Shown here one piece after another: positions 1 through 10,949 of a DNA stretch of 64,000 nucleotides. The notes beneath the pieces are model-generated. The model worked only from the letters and a program-made list of their open reading frames with translations, was not told the DNA's origin and ran no database searches. Origin of the DNA: Chromera velia (Eukaryota > Sar > Chromeraceae); the NCBI GenBank assembly GCA_018398765.1, contig JAHBMJ010005790.1, positions 62,001 through 126,000 on the forward strand, in the 5' to 3' direction. The number at the start of each line of letters is the position of its first letter. Position 1 is the first letter of the stretch. The position numbers were made by a program, and so were the translations under genes.

Positions 1-14
1 GCGAAAAACAGTTT

Positions 15-3000
15 GTGAACCGAGAGAGGCAGATGGATGGGCAGGCAGTGCGCTTGCCGTCTCTACCAATCCATGGCACCTCACCGTCTCCTTTCATTCC
101 AGCTTCGTCTTCTCATGCCTTCGTCCCACAGTTTGCCTCACCACACAACCAAGACAGAGATGACAGAGAAGAAACTGAGAAAGGAAGACGGGAGAGACGA
201 ATGAGCAGTGAAGGAATGCAACAGGGAGATGCAGTACAGTCAGCTCGACTGAGTGCACATCAGACTGCGAGTCAGCACGCAAATGATCAGGTTGAAGGAA
301 TCGCTCCAAGTGAAAGAGCACGACAGATTCAGGCTGCCCGTGTTCTGCCCGCACCCGTCATCTCTCCTTCTTTTTCTGAGCTTCTCAGACAGAGAGAGAC
401 AGAGAGAGAGAGGTTTCTTCACAATGAAATGGAAAGAGCCAGTCAGGCAGCGGCCGTGAAAAGAGTTGACCACCCTCACTTCCCATTCACTCATACCCAG
501 CCTCCTATTGTCACTTTTCCTTCATACCCAGTCGCACCGATCACACACAGTCAACCTGGAAGCTCTCTCATGCATCACAGGCAGACAGAAGGAAATCCTC
601 TTTCTTTCTTCTCTTCCATTCGTGAACTTCAAGGGGGAGATGGTTCGGGAGTGGCGACTGCCCCTGCGACGGGCCGGGCGGGGGGGGGAGAGGAGGACAA
701 GGAGAGAGGGAGAGAGATGGAGAGAGAGACAAACAGATCAACAAACAAACAGCAGCAATATCATGACATGCATGACTATAAGTCCTCTGTACATGTTTAT
801 GATCATATTGGTATTGAAATAAATTTTAATGGAAACAAGCACTCCCGTCTGCCCTTCGTGAAAACTAGGGTAGGAGAGGGTAGTTTTGCTTAGGGTGCTG
901 CTAGTGCTCCTCAAAATGCGGATTTCTATAGCCCTGCGTCGGCCCCTACTGGAATTATAGGGAACAAATCTGAATATGGTGAGTTTAGTCAGCCGCTGCA
1001 CGATCCGAATTTATTTTATTTTAAAAATGATAATGCAGCTAGACAGCGCCATGTTTCGACTTGTTCTCTTCCTAGTCCCCACCATCGCGCTAGCGACTCT
1101 CTAGATGCAAGTCCGCATGCTACCTCTCCTCAAAAACAGACAAGACTTAGTTTTGCTGAGATAAGACAGAATGAAGAAGTCGAAAAATAAGTAGACAAGT
1201 TGACTGCTAAGTTACTTGAGTCTCTCCCTAAAGCAGGACTGAAATATCATGAAATATCTGATCTGGTCTAATCAGGAAGAGTGGCTCCCTCCTGAGCAGT
1301 ATGAGAATAAACAGACTCCCGCGATGCCTAATTCTTTCATAATCGAATGGTCTGCCTTTCTCTACGCAGAATTGAAAGCATGGTTATATAGAAAGACTGA
1401 GGCCTATCGTGAGCATGTTCAACAAATGGTCAGTGCGAGGCTTTTCAAAATCGTGGGAAGAAGAATTGTAGCTCTTCAGCACAGAGAGCTGCAGTACATG
1501 ATGCGATCAGTTGCTATTCTCGAAAAGATAGGCAAGTGGCCTGAAGATCAACATCAATATACCCCAATCAGCTTGTCTTTTAAAGAATGGTCCCAGACTG
1601 TTGCACACATGCAAGTCTTCTCTCTTGACATGCTCTTCTCGCGCATGCTCTCGATCGTGACTTCAGTGTATCGAAAGCAAGGAGAGCCGTTCAATCGATA
1701 CCTCAACCGTATAGATCATCATAGATCAGGAAGTAGACAAAAAAATGAATTTTCTCATGGCAAACTGGCTGCCCGGTCTTTCTCTTTCTTCCATTTCCAG
1801 AGATCTGCATCACGTCCTCCCGATTCCATTCGTGTGGACGGCCTCTTCTTCCATTCTTGTTGCCTTCAATTATCTGGGAATCCAACCAGATGAAAGGCAT
1901 CACTTCGCTGCTGCGTTTGCTCGCTATTTCAAGCAACTGGAATACTTGAGCTCCCTTTCTCCCTCTGAACGGGCTGCCGTTTTAGAAAATCGTCCTCTTT
2001 TGTTTGCTGGTGTGCCTGTTGATGTGAAGGAAGGATTTACATGGGCCTGGTTTAAGAGGAATGTGAATCGTATTCTGAGAGAAATACAGGTGCATATGTC
2101 CAATCCAGGTCCTCGCCTTGTGTTGATACAAGACACTGCTGTTGTGATGGAAAAAGTCCACCGAAATGTTGGCTCTTTTCTCACTGCACACAGTCAGACA
2201 TCTACACCTCTTATGCCTCAGCCCAGCTCTTCAGCCAACACAGGAAACAATGTAGCAAGGAATGGAAGTGGAAGGGGAAACCTGATTCAACCTCCTCTCC
2301 TGCAGTACACTCCCACAGTCGGTCCATCTCCACAAGATTTCAATACACCTGTTGTCTTCACAATGCAGGGTGGAGATCATTCTCAGAGTGGCTCGCAGAG
2401 AGGCAGGGGGGGACAATCAAAGGAAAGGAACAAGAGAAGAGGACAAGGAAGAGGAAATTCTGCCCCTGCGTCGGGCCAACAGAGTTCTGCCCCCTCTCAC
2501 CCCCAAGCCAGCTCTGCCGGCAGACCCGTGGTGCCTTCGGGGCTCCCACAGTTTGGCAACCCCCCAGCAGTTCCCCAGCCTCCCCCAGGTTTGCCCTCTT
2601 GAGCACCGAGACCTCCTGGTCAGCAGTGTGAAGGACAGGCCCCTCGCAGACCTCCATCGCTGTTTCAACATGTGCTCGAGCATGGTGCCCCCCCTCCATC
2701 GTCTGTCCTGTCTGACACAGACAAGGATTTTGCAGAGAAGAATGAAGAGACTGCGGTATCTCTCTTTGAATCGAATGAAGACATCTATGAGGTGACCAGT
2801 GAAAAACCTCTGCACCAGCAGATGGAGGTTGATTTGAACCCTCGGTATGCACAGTCTCTTCCAGCACCCAGTGTTGCATCCTCCTGCCCCCCCCCACCTC
2901 CCTCCGAGTCTTGGAGTGGGTTTTTCCCCGACAGGTCGTCGGATTCGGATGCCTCCTCACAGGCAGGAGAGAGCAAAATGGGTGATTTGGGGCGATTTGG

Positions 3001-4331
3001 GGCTTCCGGGACCGACTGACTCAGCACTTGAAGCAAGTCTGCAGGTTTCAGAGCCAGCAGATTCCTCAGATGCAGGGAAAAATGGAACGGATATTTCAAA
3101 TGCCATTCAGCAGTCCAAGGAGGCGTTAGTCTTCTCAATAACATGGACAGCAGGTGTTGATTTTGGAAACACCCCCCCCCGGACTGTCCAGCCTGCCGCA
3201 ATCACCCTCATCCATGCCCCTCCCCGTCCCCCTCCGGCATACCAGTATGGTGTCAGCATTGCCCCTCCCCCTCCCCATCTGGCATATCAGTACCGTGTCA
3301 GTATTCTTCTAACAGCCCTCGCAGAAGACAGTGAGCCGGAGAATGCTCAGGCTCCAGAAGCAGCAGAAGAAGAAGGATCCTAGTCGGAATTTATATCCGA
3401 TGTGGAGTCAGACTCAGCCATGAACAAGTCTTTGTCTGATTCAGACTCCGGGACGTCTACCGGCAATATGCTGAGTTTGAGGCAGTCCGTCCATCTTCCG
3501 CCTCCTGAGGTAACTTCTTCAAGCAATCCCAGTGTTGCTTCCGGAAGTGGGTGGAATCCGTCAGACGACGACTCTTAATTTTCCCAACCGCTCGTCCTCC
3601 CTCTCCGTCTAGCTCAACTCCTCATTCCTGCCGTACCGACAGCCCTCCCACCAGCTCCTAGTCAAGCACCCCCTCCCTTTGAACTCTCCGGTTTTGTAGT
3701 GAGTCCTGCGTCAGACCCAGGACAACTGTATGATGACCTTGCACTGAGAGCACAGAGTGGAGAACCGGGGGGGGGAAATCATGTCGCATACTCTAGTGTA
3801 CTCTCTTTCATGTGGGTAAAAGCTCACATGCGACAAGAGTTCCTAAATGGTCGCTTCGCAACCACCCTCACACCAAAAGTAGTACCCGAAGCGCGGGGGA
3901 GGGCTGGGGTTAGCACAGTGAACGAACTTTGGAAGACTGAGATCAGTCTTTATCTCAACAGAGAACTTCACCTCTTCAGGCGAGAGCCAATCGCATACAG
4001 AGACTTCAGGTCTGGCTATTTTTATTCCAGAGATCTGACCGACCTGGACATGAACATTCTTCTCCATAGCTGGAGAATGCAGCTCTGTTGTCTGACCAAC
4101 AGGGAAGAGGTAGAGAGCATTTTGAACAGTGCTGTTCCAGAGCCCGAAGGGGGGGGGGAAAGATCCGAGGCTGACCTGCCTGATGGTCTACTCTCACCAA
4201 CAATGGTCGGTTCTCATCCCCAAGCAGAGAATGCTTACAAACTGGAACACACTCTTGCTGGCGTTATCATTAAAGTTTATAAGAACGGGAGACGAGCTCC
4301 CTCCAAGCTACTTCAGAGCTTACTGGAATAA
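15..4331 (+). other. Broken coding-like region, possible gag-type fossil
   Basis: Long open stretches on the plus strand follow each other but do not form one continuous frame; the region looks broken several times. Visible content: an N-terminal part rich in Gln, Arg and Pro; a middle part (about 1.2-2.2 kb) predicted helical and rich in aromatic and charged residues; then a Gly/Arg/Gln/Pro low-complexity stretch (about 2.2-2.6 kb) of the kind that follows a capsid-like domain; and a separate hydrophilic segment at 3.7-4.3 kb. No zinc knuckle, protease, integrase or reverse transcriptase motif is seen. No clean intron pattern explains the interruptions, unlike the host genes further right. 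It may be the gag part of an old retroelement or a decayed gene; I do not recognise the family. Confidence 0.3.
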
Positions 4332-4354
4332 ATTCCGGGGTCCTATGAGGCGCT

Positions 4355-4415
4355 ATGAGGCACGATAAGTCAGTCAGTAGTCAGTCAGTCAGTCTATCAG
4401 TCAATCAGTCTATCA
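4355..4415. repeat. GTCA tetranucleotide array
   Basis: Short tandem array of GTCA/ATCA words directly after the coding-like region. The same tetranucleotide builds much longer arrays elsewhere in the window, for example at 27.4-27.8 kb. Confidence 0.8.
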
Positions 4416-4709
4416 CGTCCATTGATTTGCTTACGAAGAAGAAGTGTCGGCTAGGAAGTCCTTGAAACGTCTCAAATCTGGAAGGAGAATTGAATATTCA
4501 GCCATTTCAAAAGTCGTTTCTGAAGAGACCCGCACGAAATTGCGCGGCGCTCCGCATCTTGTCGTTGCCGTGGCCACCGCGTTTTCTGTGAATACGCTTG
4601 CTGTGGCCCCTGAAAAGACCTGAAATCCGTTGTGGCAGCGGTCTTGAATCCGATAGAGAGGCTCCATCTGGCGGCGCCTAAGTGGCTCGGTCCTGAGTCA
4701 TCTTCAGTT

Positions 4710-4896
4710 TGTGTGCTGCACAACTGTTGCTAAGTATTGTTCAAGGTTTAAAAATTTTTTTTTAAAAAAAAAATCTCGTTAAATCGCTTATTTTTTTTCT
4801 TTTTTTTTTCTCTAGCCGGCGCCTAGGTTTGACTGAAAAAGAAAAAAAAAAGTAAAGGGTTTGGGGGGATCTTTTTTTTTTTTTAGCCGACGTCTA
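4710..4896 (-). mobile_element. Rearranged copy of the 223-bp MITE family
   Basis: Bases 4710-4826 read in reverse complement match the left half of the MITE at 45217-45439: the end CTAGGCGCCGGCTAGAG, an A-rich tract, then AACAATACTTAGCAACAGT. Bases 4827-4896 match the right half of the same element in forward orientation (GTTTGACTG, AGTAAAGGGTTT, final CGTCTAG). The two halves are therefore joined head to tail in an inverted order, so this is a rearranged or nested copy rather than a simple insertion. There is no coding capacity. Confidence 0.65.
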
Positions 4897-4973
4897 GCGG
4901 TTCGATAAAAATTTAAAAAAGAAACGGAGTTTTTGTTTTATTTTGTTTCGATATATTTTCTTTTTTTTTTAAT

Positions 4974-6177
4974 TACGCATCCCGGCAACTTTGAACCTAT
5001 ATGGTTTTAATAGATACTTGTTGGCCTATATGTAGGGGGCTCTCACTAACAGATATTTAAAAAATTTATAACGTTTCTCAGAGTAAAACTAACCATATTT
5101 TCCGCCTAGTTTCCCACATAGTAGAAGTTGACAATGTACAATACATTTTTTAAGGTTTTTGAAACACTTTTATTTTTTTTTATTCATTTTTATGGGCCTC
5201 AGTAAGGCTCTGGAAAGACTTAACAAACAACAACCATGCATGTATGTGCCGCCTGGGAGCTTAGCGCTCCAAGTAGGGTTAGGCATCCTCTAACTAACTA
5301 ACTAATTATATAGGGACAGTGCTGCAGACGTGACCTTAGAGCCCAAATGACGATCGTTGAAGATATATAGAGGTAAGATAGCGCAGTGCACAGCTTTTAC
5401 AGGATGTGTTTAAGTTTGTTGTCCCTAGTACTCCCTAGAAATCATGTTCTTTTACCTCATTTGACCTTCACTGACTTGCACTTACCGACCTACACCCGCC
5501 TGCACCTCTACCAGGGTACTCGGCGCGGGTGTGGGGGGTCGCCCGACGTGACTTTAGGGCCTAAACGACGGTCATTGAAGGTATATAGAGGCAAGATATA
5601 GCGCAGTGCATAGCTTTTATAGGATATGCCTAAGCATGTTATCCCTAGAAATTACGTTCTTTTACCTCATTTGACCTTCACTGACTCACACCTACCGTGG
5701 GCTAGTGCATGTCAGTCAGTAATCACCTTGATCCTAGCCTTGATCTCCCTTGACCTCCCTTTGCCCCTCATGCAGTTTTTAACAATCGATCAAAGTTGAA
5801 CCAGGACGATGTATAATAAGTTAAGTCACCAAATGAAAGATGTAGTATCAGTCACAACGTATATTTACTCAATTTGATCAAACTAAGAATCTGATGTTTG
5901 GTTCAGGTCGGTATCTGTCCATCGCTGGTACAAAAAAAATTTGCCCCTTGTCTCTTACCTCTGATAAATTCATAAAAAAATATTTTTAGGCCTTTTCTAT
6001 GAAAGCCAACCAGTAAAAATGTTTTTAGTGTGCTTAAATTTACTCTTAATCACCTGTGATGCTTATGATTATGCTCAATTCTGCTCTAAGAAACGTTATA
6101 AATTTTTTTAACACCTGAGAGCCCCAACAGGCGTCTATTAAAACTATATAGGTTGCCGGATGTTGCCCGGATGCGTA
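4974..6177. mobile_element. Non-autonomous DNA element with ~100-bp terminal inverted repeats
   Basis: The first ~115 bases, beginning TACGCATCC(C/G)GGCAAC and running through TATGGTTTTAATAGA and TTTATAACGTTTCT, are repeated in inverted orientation at 6085-6177 (AGAAACGTTATAAA to GGATGCGTA). Both ends are bounded by TA, which would fit a TA target duplication of the Tc1/mariner type; this is inference from two bases only. The interior has no convincing ORF and contains a separate ~217-bp tandem duplication. Decay is moderate, since the arms differ by small indels. Confidence 0.6.
5328..5705. repeat. ~217-bp tandem duplication
   Basis: The segment starting GACGTGACCTTAGAGCCCAA is repeated from about 5545 (GACGTGACTTTAGGGCC). 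Shared words include ATATATAGAGG, GCGCAGTGCA, AGCTTTTA and CATTTGACCTTCACTGACT. The copies differ by scattered substitutions and by an insert in the first copy. It lies inside the inverted-repeat element and has no coding sense. Confidence 0.7.
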
Positions 6178-6301
6178 TAAACTCGAGTTCAAACTTCAAA
6201 GTCCAGATTTTTTTTTTTAATAGTAAACTATATATTCTTATTTACTTTATTCCAGTCTCTATTTGAATTGACCTAGGAATTGATTTGAATTATATTGAGG
6301 C

Positions 6302-7648
6302 GGTTAAAGCCGGTAAGCTACCACTGGCACTTACTAGGCCCTGGCCAGCCTTGAGGCATGGTATGCAATGTTGGTTTGTAGATCGACGTAACACAATGAC
6401 TCATTCATATCGAACGCCAACGTTAGACTGATTGCCCATGTACTGCTAGGGGGGAGGGGAGGAGTTTTGAACGGGGAGGTAGAGTCTGTCTACGAGCACT
6501 GCCCCTTTGACATGTATGGATGGGGTAAATTGAATGATGTTGTTCATAAGTTGACAGAATGCAAAGGGACGGAAATGGAAAGAGGACGCATGGATAGGCT
6601 TTTGGAGGAAGTAAGAGACGCATGCTCTGAGTCGGACTTGATCGTGTGGGCACAACAGATGGCCAAGCAACAGTTAGGACGGGCGGTGTGCGAGAACGAA
6701 AAGAAAGTAAGAGAGATTTTTATACTCCTTCTCGAGAAACACCCTGTTGCCGGTGCATGGGCAATTTCAACTTGCCTTCGTAAACGGTAAAGTCTTGATC
6801 CGATTGCCTTTAGATGGTTGTTTCCTGTTTTTCTCCGTTTGAGTGTATGGGGTGGGTTCAGAGCTAGAATATAACAGAGAGAGAAACGTGAAACGCGTAG
6901 GGGGGGACGTGTTTGAGCTTGCGCAGGCGCGGGGGGGCAGGGCGCTCGTATCCGCACGGCGTGGATACAGCTTTTTTGGGTGGTCTCTCTATTTTTCTCT
7001 TTCTCATCTTCTTTTCATCTCTTCTCTTTTCTTTCTCTTTCTTTTTCCTATCCAGTTTTTTGCTCATAATTTCACTGCCTCGAAAATAGATCGTGCCCTA
7101 CGGAGGTAACCTTTGGTCTTATCGCAGGACAGGAAAGACTGATAGGATTACCGTAGGTACCGTACTCCAGTCAGTCTAGTCAGCCCTGAGGAAGCAAAGT
7201 CACTATGCCTGCATCTTATCTGATTCTCGTTTGATCTTGTATGTATTCCTTCTTCGCTGTTAACTATCCACTGTGCCCAGCAGCCGAGCTCTTCCTCAGG
7301 AGTCGGTATTCAGGGAAGTGTTTCGTAGGGTTTCTACGCTGTTGACTGCACTCCTTACCATTTCTCAGTCTGACATGGACGCGTTCTTTTGCTTCTCTTT
7401 TTTGGTCTCCCTTTCTGGCTTTCTCTTCCTTCTCGGTCGTTTCCTCTACCACTGTAAGTCTGTTCCGATGCAGGTAGTTTTTAACCCTGGTTGCTTGAGG
7501 GTGGAGCTACCCTCTGTTTCTATTTCCATTTCCGCCCTAGCTAGGCTTTGGTCCATGCAAATGCCCCAGTGGGGCCTAGGTCAAGGGATCGAATCTATAT
7601 AGGAAATACTAGGTTGGCCTGAGCCTATATGGCTTACCGGCTTTAACC
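6302..7648. mobile_element. Possible inverted-repeat element, ~1.35 kb
   Basis: GGTTAAAGCCGGTAAGC at 6302-6318 is found as an exact inverted copy at 7632-7648. The arms are short and similarity does not clearly extend further inward. I see no matching target-site duplication. The interior holds one small ORF (6467-6790) and pyrimidine-rich sequence. It may be a short-TIR DNA transposon remnant, or a chance pair of 17-mers in repetitive DNA; the exact 17-bp match makes chance less likely. Confidence 0.4.
6467..6790 (+). CDS. Small unrecognised ORF, 107 residues
   Basis: ATG-initiated ORF encoding a charged, predicted helical protein with several Cys and Trp residues and an amphipathic middle rich in Glu, Lys and Arg. 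It lies inside the possible inverted-repeat element, so it could be a cargo or transposon-derived fragment. No splice partner was found and the composition is ordinary. I do not recognise a family. It is longer than random ORFs usual for this stretch, but may be spurious. Confidence 0.25.
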   Translation: MNGEVESVYEHCPFDMYGWGKLNDVVHKLTECKGTEMERGRMDRLLEEVRDACSESDLIVWAQQMAKQQLGRAVCENEKKVREIFILLLEKHPVAGAWAISTCLRKR

Positions 7649-8149
7649 TCATACATCATCATCATCATATACAACAACATATGCAAATATGGCTATACAT
7701 TCCGCAATCGACCGCACTCATACTCGCCAGAGTGGCAGAGGCTGGAACGATACGGTTATATCATTTATTTTAAAATTACGGTTACATCTCTTATTTTTAC
7801 AAAAGAAATTTTTGTATACATGTAGGTATACATCCAAAGCGCAAGCGAAAACGCCTTTGAAGTAATTATAATAAAAATACAAAAAAAAATCAATCATGAT
7901 GTTTCATATAGACTAACCAGATAAAAAAACGGCTTAACAACATTTTTACTGATTTTGAACACACATACTGGCAGTCGACAGTTCAACTTCACAGGGCCAT
8001 ACTTCCACAATTCTGTTTCGAACCCGTCCGCGTGCGCTATCGGATGCCTAAGCTGGCTAAAGCTGGTACAGGAGTCAGTGGCACTCCGAGTCACGCTAGA
8101 GGCCACGGTAGGGCAATCTACGTCCTTCCTCCAGCTTCCAAAATGGACG

Positions 8150-10881
8150 TCACAGGTCAGTCCCTGGGTGCTGCAGGACGCTGAGCAACAGAACCAGGCT
8201 TGCACCAAGCCCCGCACTGACGATGAGTGGCCGCACAACGCCGTGGATGATGAGGAGGCCGAGGACAGTGGTGCTGACTCGAGCGAGGTCTGCGGGTCTG
8301 ACAGGGTAATTGAGGGCAAAGGAAAGGAGGTACAATGCACAGAAGACAATCCAAAAGACACAGAAAAAGAGACCCCAGAGACTCCGTTGGTGGTTCCTCC
8401 AAAGCCACCAGGCTCTGTAACTCTCCGGAAGAACCCACTTCTTCGAGGCTCTGTAAATCGAATCGGTGTCTTCCTCCATTTCAGTTGCTCTTCCTGCCTC
8501 TCTCTGATTCTCCTTCCCTTTGTTTTCTCCTTCTAGATGAACTGATTTTCGTCCTCTGTTTCTGTCTTCTCCTTCTTCACCCTCTACTCTCTCCCTTCTC
8601 CAGTCAACCAAAACCCCGATTCCCTGCTTCGTACGACGTGATTGAGGAAGAAGAGATAAGACCGCGCTGACTCGGAGAACAGGGCCCTCAGGGTCCTTTT
8701 CTTTCTCTCTTTCCGCTTCCCGTTTTTTACCCTTTTCTTTTTCCGTCTCCGTCTCCTCCTTCACACCCGAAAAGTCAGATTGCCCTCTGCCCCTCCTTCT
8801 GAAACATCGACCCAGTCCCCTCCCTCTCCCCCTTCTTTGTGAGGAGGACACCACCGCTTCCCAAAAGTAATTCGCGTCTTCCACCGTCACCCTTCTACCC
8901 TGTCGGGCCTTCTCACTCAAATTCTTCAACATCGCCACTCGGGGCGTGCGGGGGCGCAGGAGGAAATCCGTCAACGCATTCACTGGAAGGGTCAGGCTGT
9001 AGATTAGAAACGCCCCCAGCACCGTCCGTCCCGTGAAAGTTCCCACGACAGCAGACAGAACGTCCAAGAAACCCGCGTTAGAGCCGATCTCGGGTGTGTC
9101 CTCACTCAGAACCCCAAAGAACAGGGCGAGGAGGAACAGCCAGGTGAACGCAGAGGTCCAAGATATTAGCAGGGAAGTCCAACGGGGAATTAGAGAGTCT
9201 GCGTGGGCGTCAGAGCTCCTGCCGAGCAAAGAAGCCTGGAGGGGACGGAGGAAAAGACGCACGCCAAGGTAGGCGGCACTCCATCCGAACGGTCGAACTC
9301 TGCAATCATGTGTGTACATGCACATTCACAAACAGACAGACAGACGTTTAAATCGAGAGACAGGTAGGTGGACGGGGAGAAAGACAGCGAACTCATGTGA
9401 CACAGGAAACCATGGGGCGGTGTGAGAGGCGGAAGAGCACACTCACATACAAAAAGGAATGATACTGCCATTTCCGTTCCCTTCCCTCCCATCAGTTTCT
9501 CTCTATCGACCCATCTTGTCACCGTTCTCAAACAGACGGGCTACAGATTCAATCTCTCATGATGACGTCAGACACAGAAGAGCAGACCCACCCACCTTCT
9601 GAGGTCTTCCTTCACCTGTCTCTCCAAAGAGGTCCAAGCAGGACTGGACCTCAACTTTGCAGACCGGTCCTCTCTCCACTGAAGCAACAGATCGCCTATC
9701 TGGCTCAGAGTCTTTTTTCTCGTCTCCAAATTTAGAAGGGAAGACGCATCGGGATTCTTGTCACCCTCGTCTCCCTCTTCTTTTTCCTCCTCCCCTCTCC
9801 CATCCTCCTGGAATCGCCCATTGGAGCTGCAGCTCTCTATTTTCTGCACAGTCGAGGGTTGGCGTTCTTTTGTTGTTTCTCTGATCGTATCCTTTCTTCC
9901 ATCTGCTTCCCCTTTTCGCCCCTCTTCCCCTACGATCGCCCCCTCATCCCAAGAATCCGACCCTTTTTTCTCTTCCCCCACCTGTGCCGACTCCTCCTCT
10001 CTGTCTCGGACTGCCGCGTCTTCCGTTATTTTCACTTCCTCCTTTGTCAATGGCCACGCATTCGTGATGTCTAGACCCACAACACCACTGGGTGCGTTGG
10101 GGCACCGCACAAAGAGACGGAGCACAGAGGAATGGGCAGTCTCCTCTAATAACTCCACCGCCCCTTCAGAAGAGACGGCTTCTTTGTCCTTTTCACTTTG
10201 GTCGTCTGGAATCACTTGAGTCGCTTGCCTTTGTCTTGCGGGGTCCTTTGTTGATTCAAAATTGCACTCGCTTCGCTTTCTTTTGTTGTGGGTGAGGTGT
10301 TTGATGGGAACTGAAACCCCCGTTTCGTCTCTCTCGCCTCCCCCGCGCGAAATGCGCGCATCTGCCAGGATTCGGTTTCCGAAGTGGACTATGCTTCGTT
10401 GCGGCACTAGGACTGCCAGGCTTTTGGGTCTCCATTGTGCGTCTCTGTTTGTCTGGGCAGACTGAAAATCTGCTGGTGTAGCGAGAGAGAGGCCGCACTT
10501 GTCAAGGAGGGGAATCGGAACTGCGACAGCGAGGTCGTCTAGTCGTGAGACCGCTCTTATCTGCTCACAAGGATGCAAGTGTGAGAAGGATGAAAAAGGG
10601 TTACATACATCTTATCTGCATACACACGCACACATGCACACACACCGCCTTTATCCGCTGGGAAGGGGGCACGGTCAGAAAAGGGGCTGGATGGCACGAG
10701 CAGACTGTGGTGAAAGCAAAAAGGCAGCACGGAATGAATGGGAAGTGAGCACAAGGGACATCGCATAAGAAAACACGCGAACAAGAAGAAGGTCTTCTCA
10801 CACCAAAGGGACTCTCGAGCAAACTTATTACAAAATCATGAAAGTACAGATACACACACACACACACACACACAATCACAA

Positions 10882-10913
<32 letters not shown>

Positions 10914-10916
10914 ACA

Positions 10917-10949
<33 letters not shown>

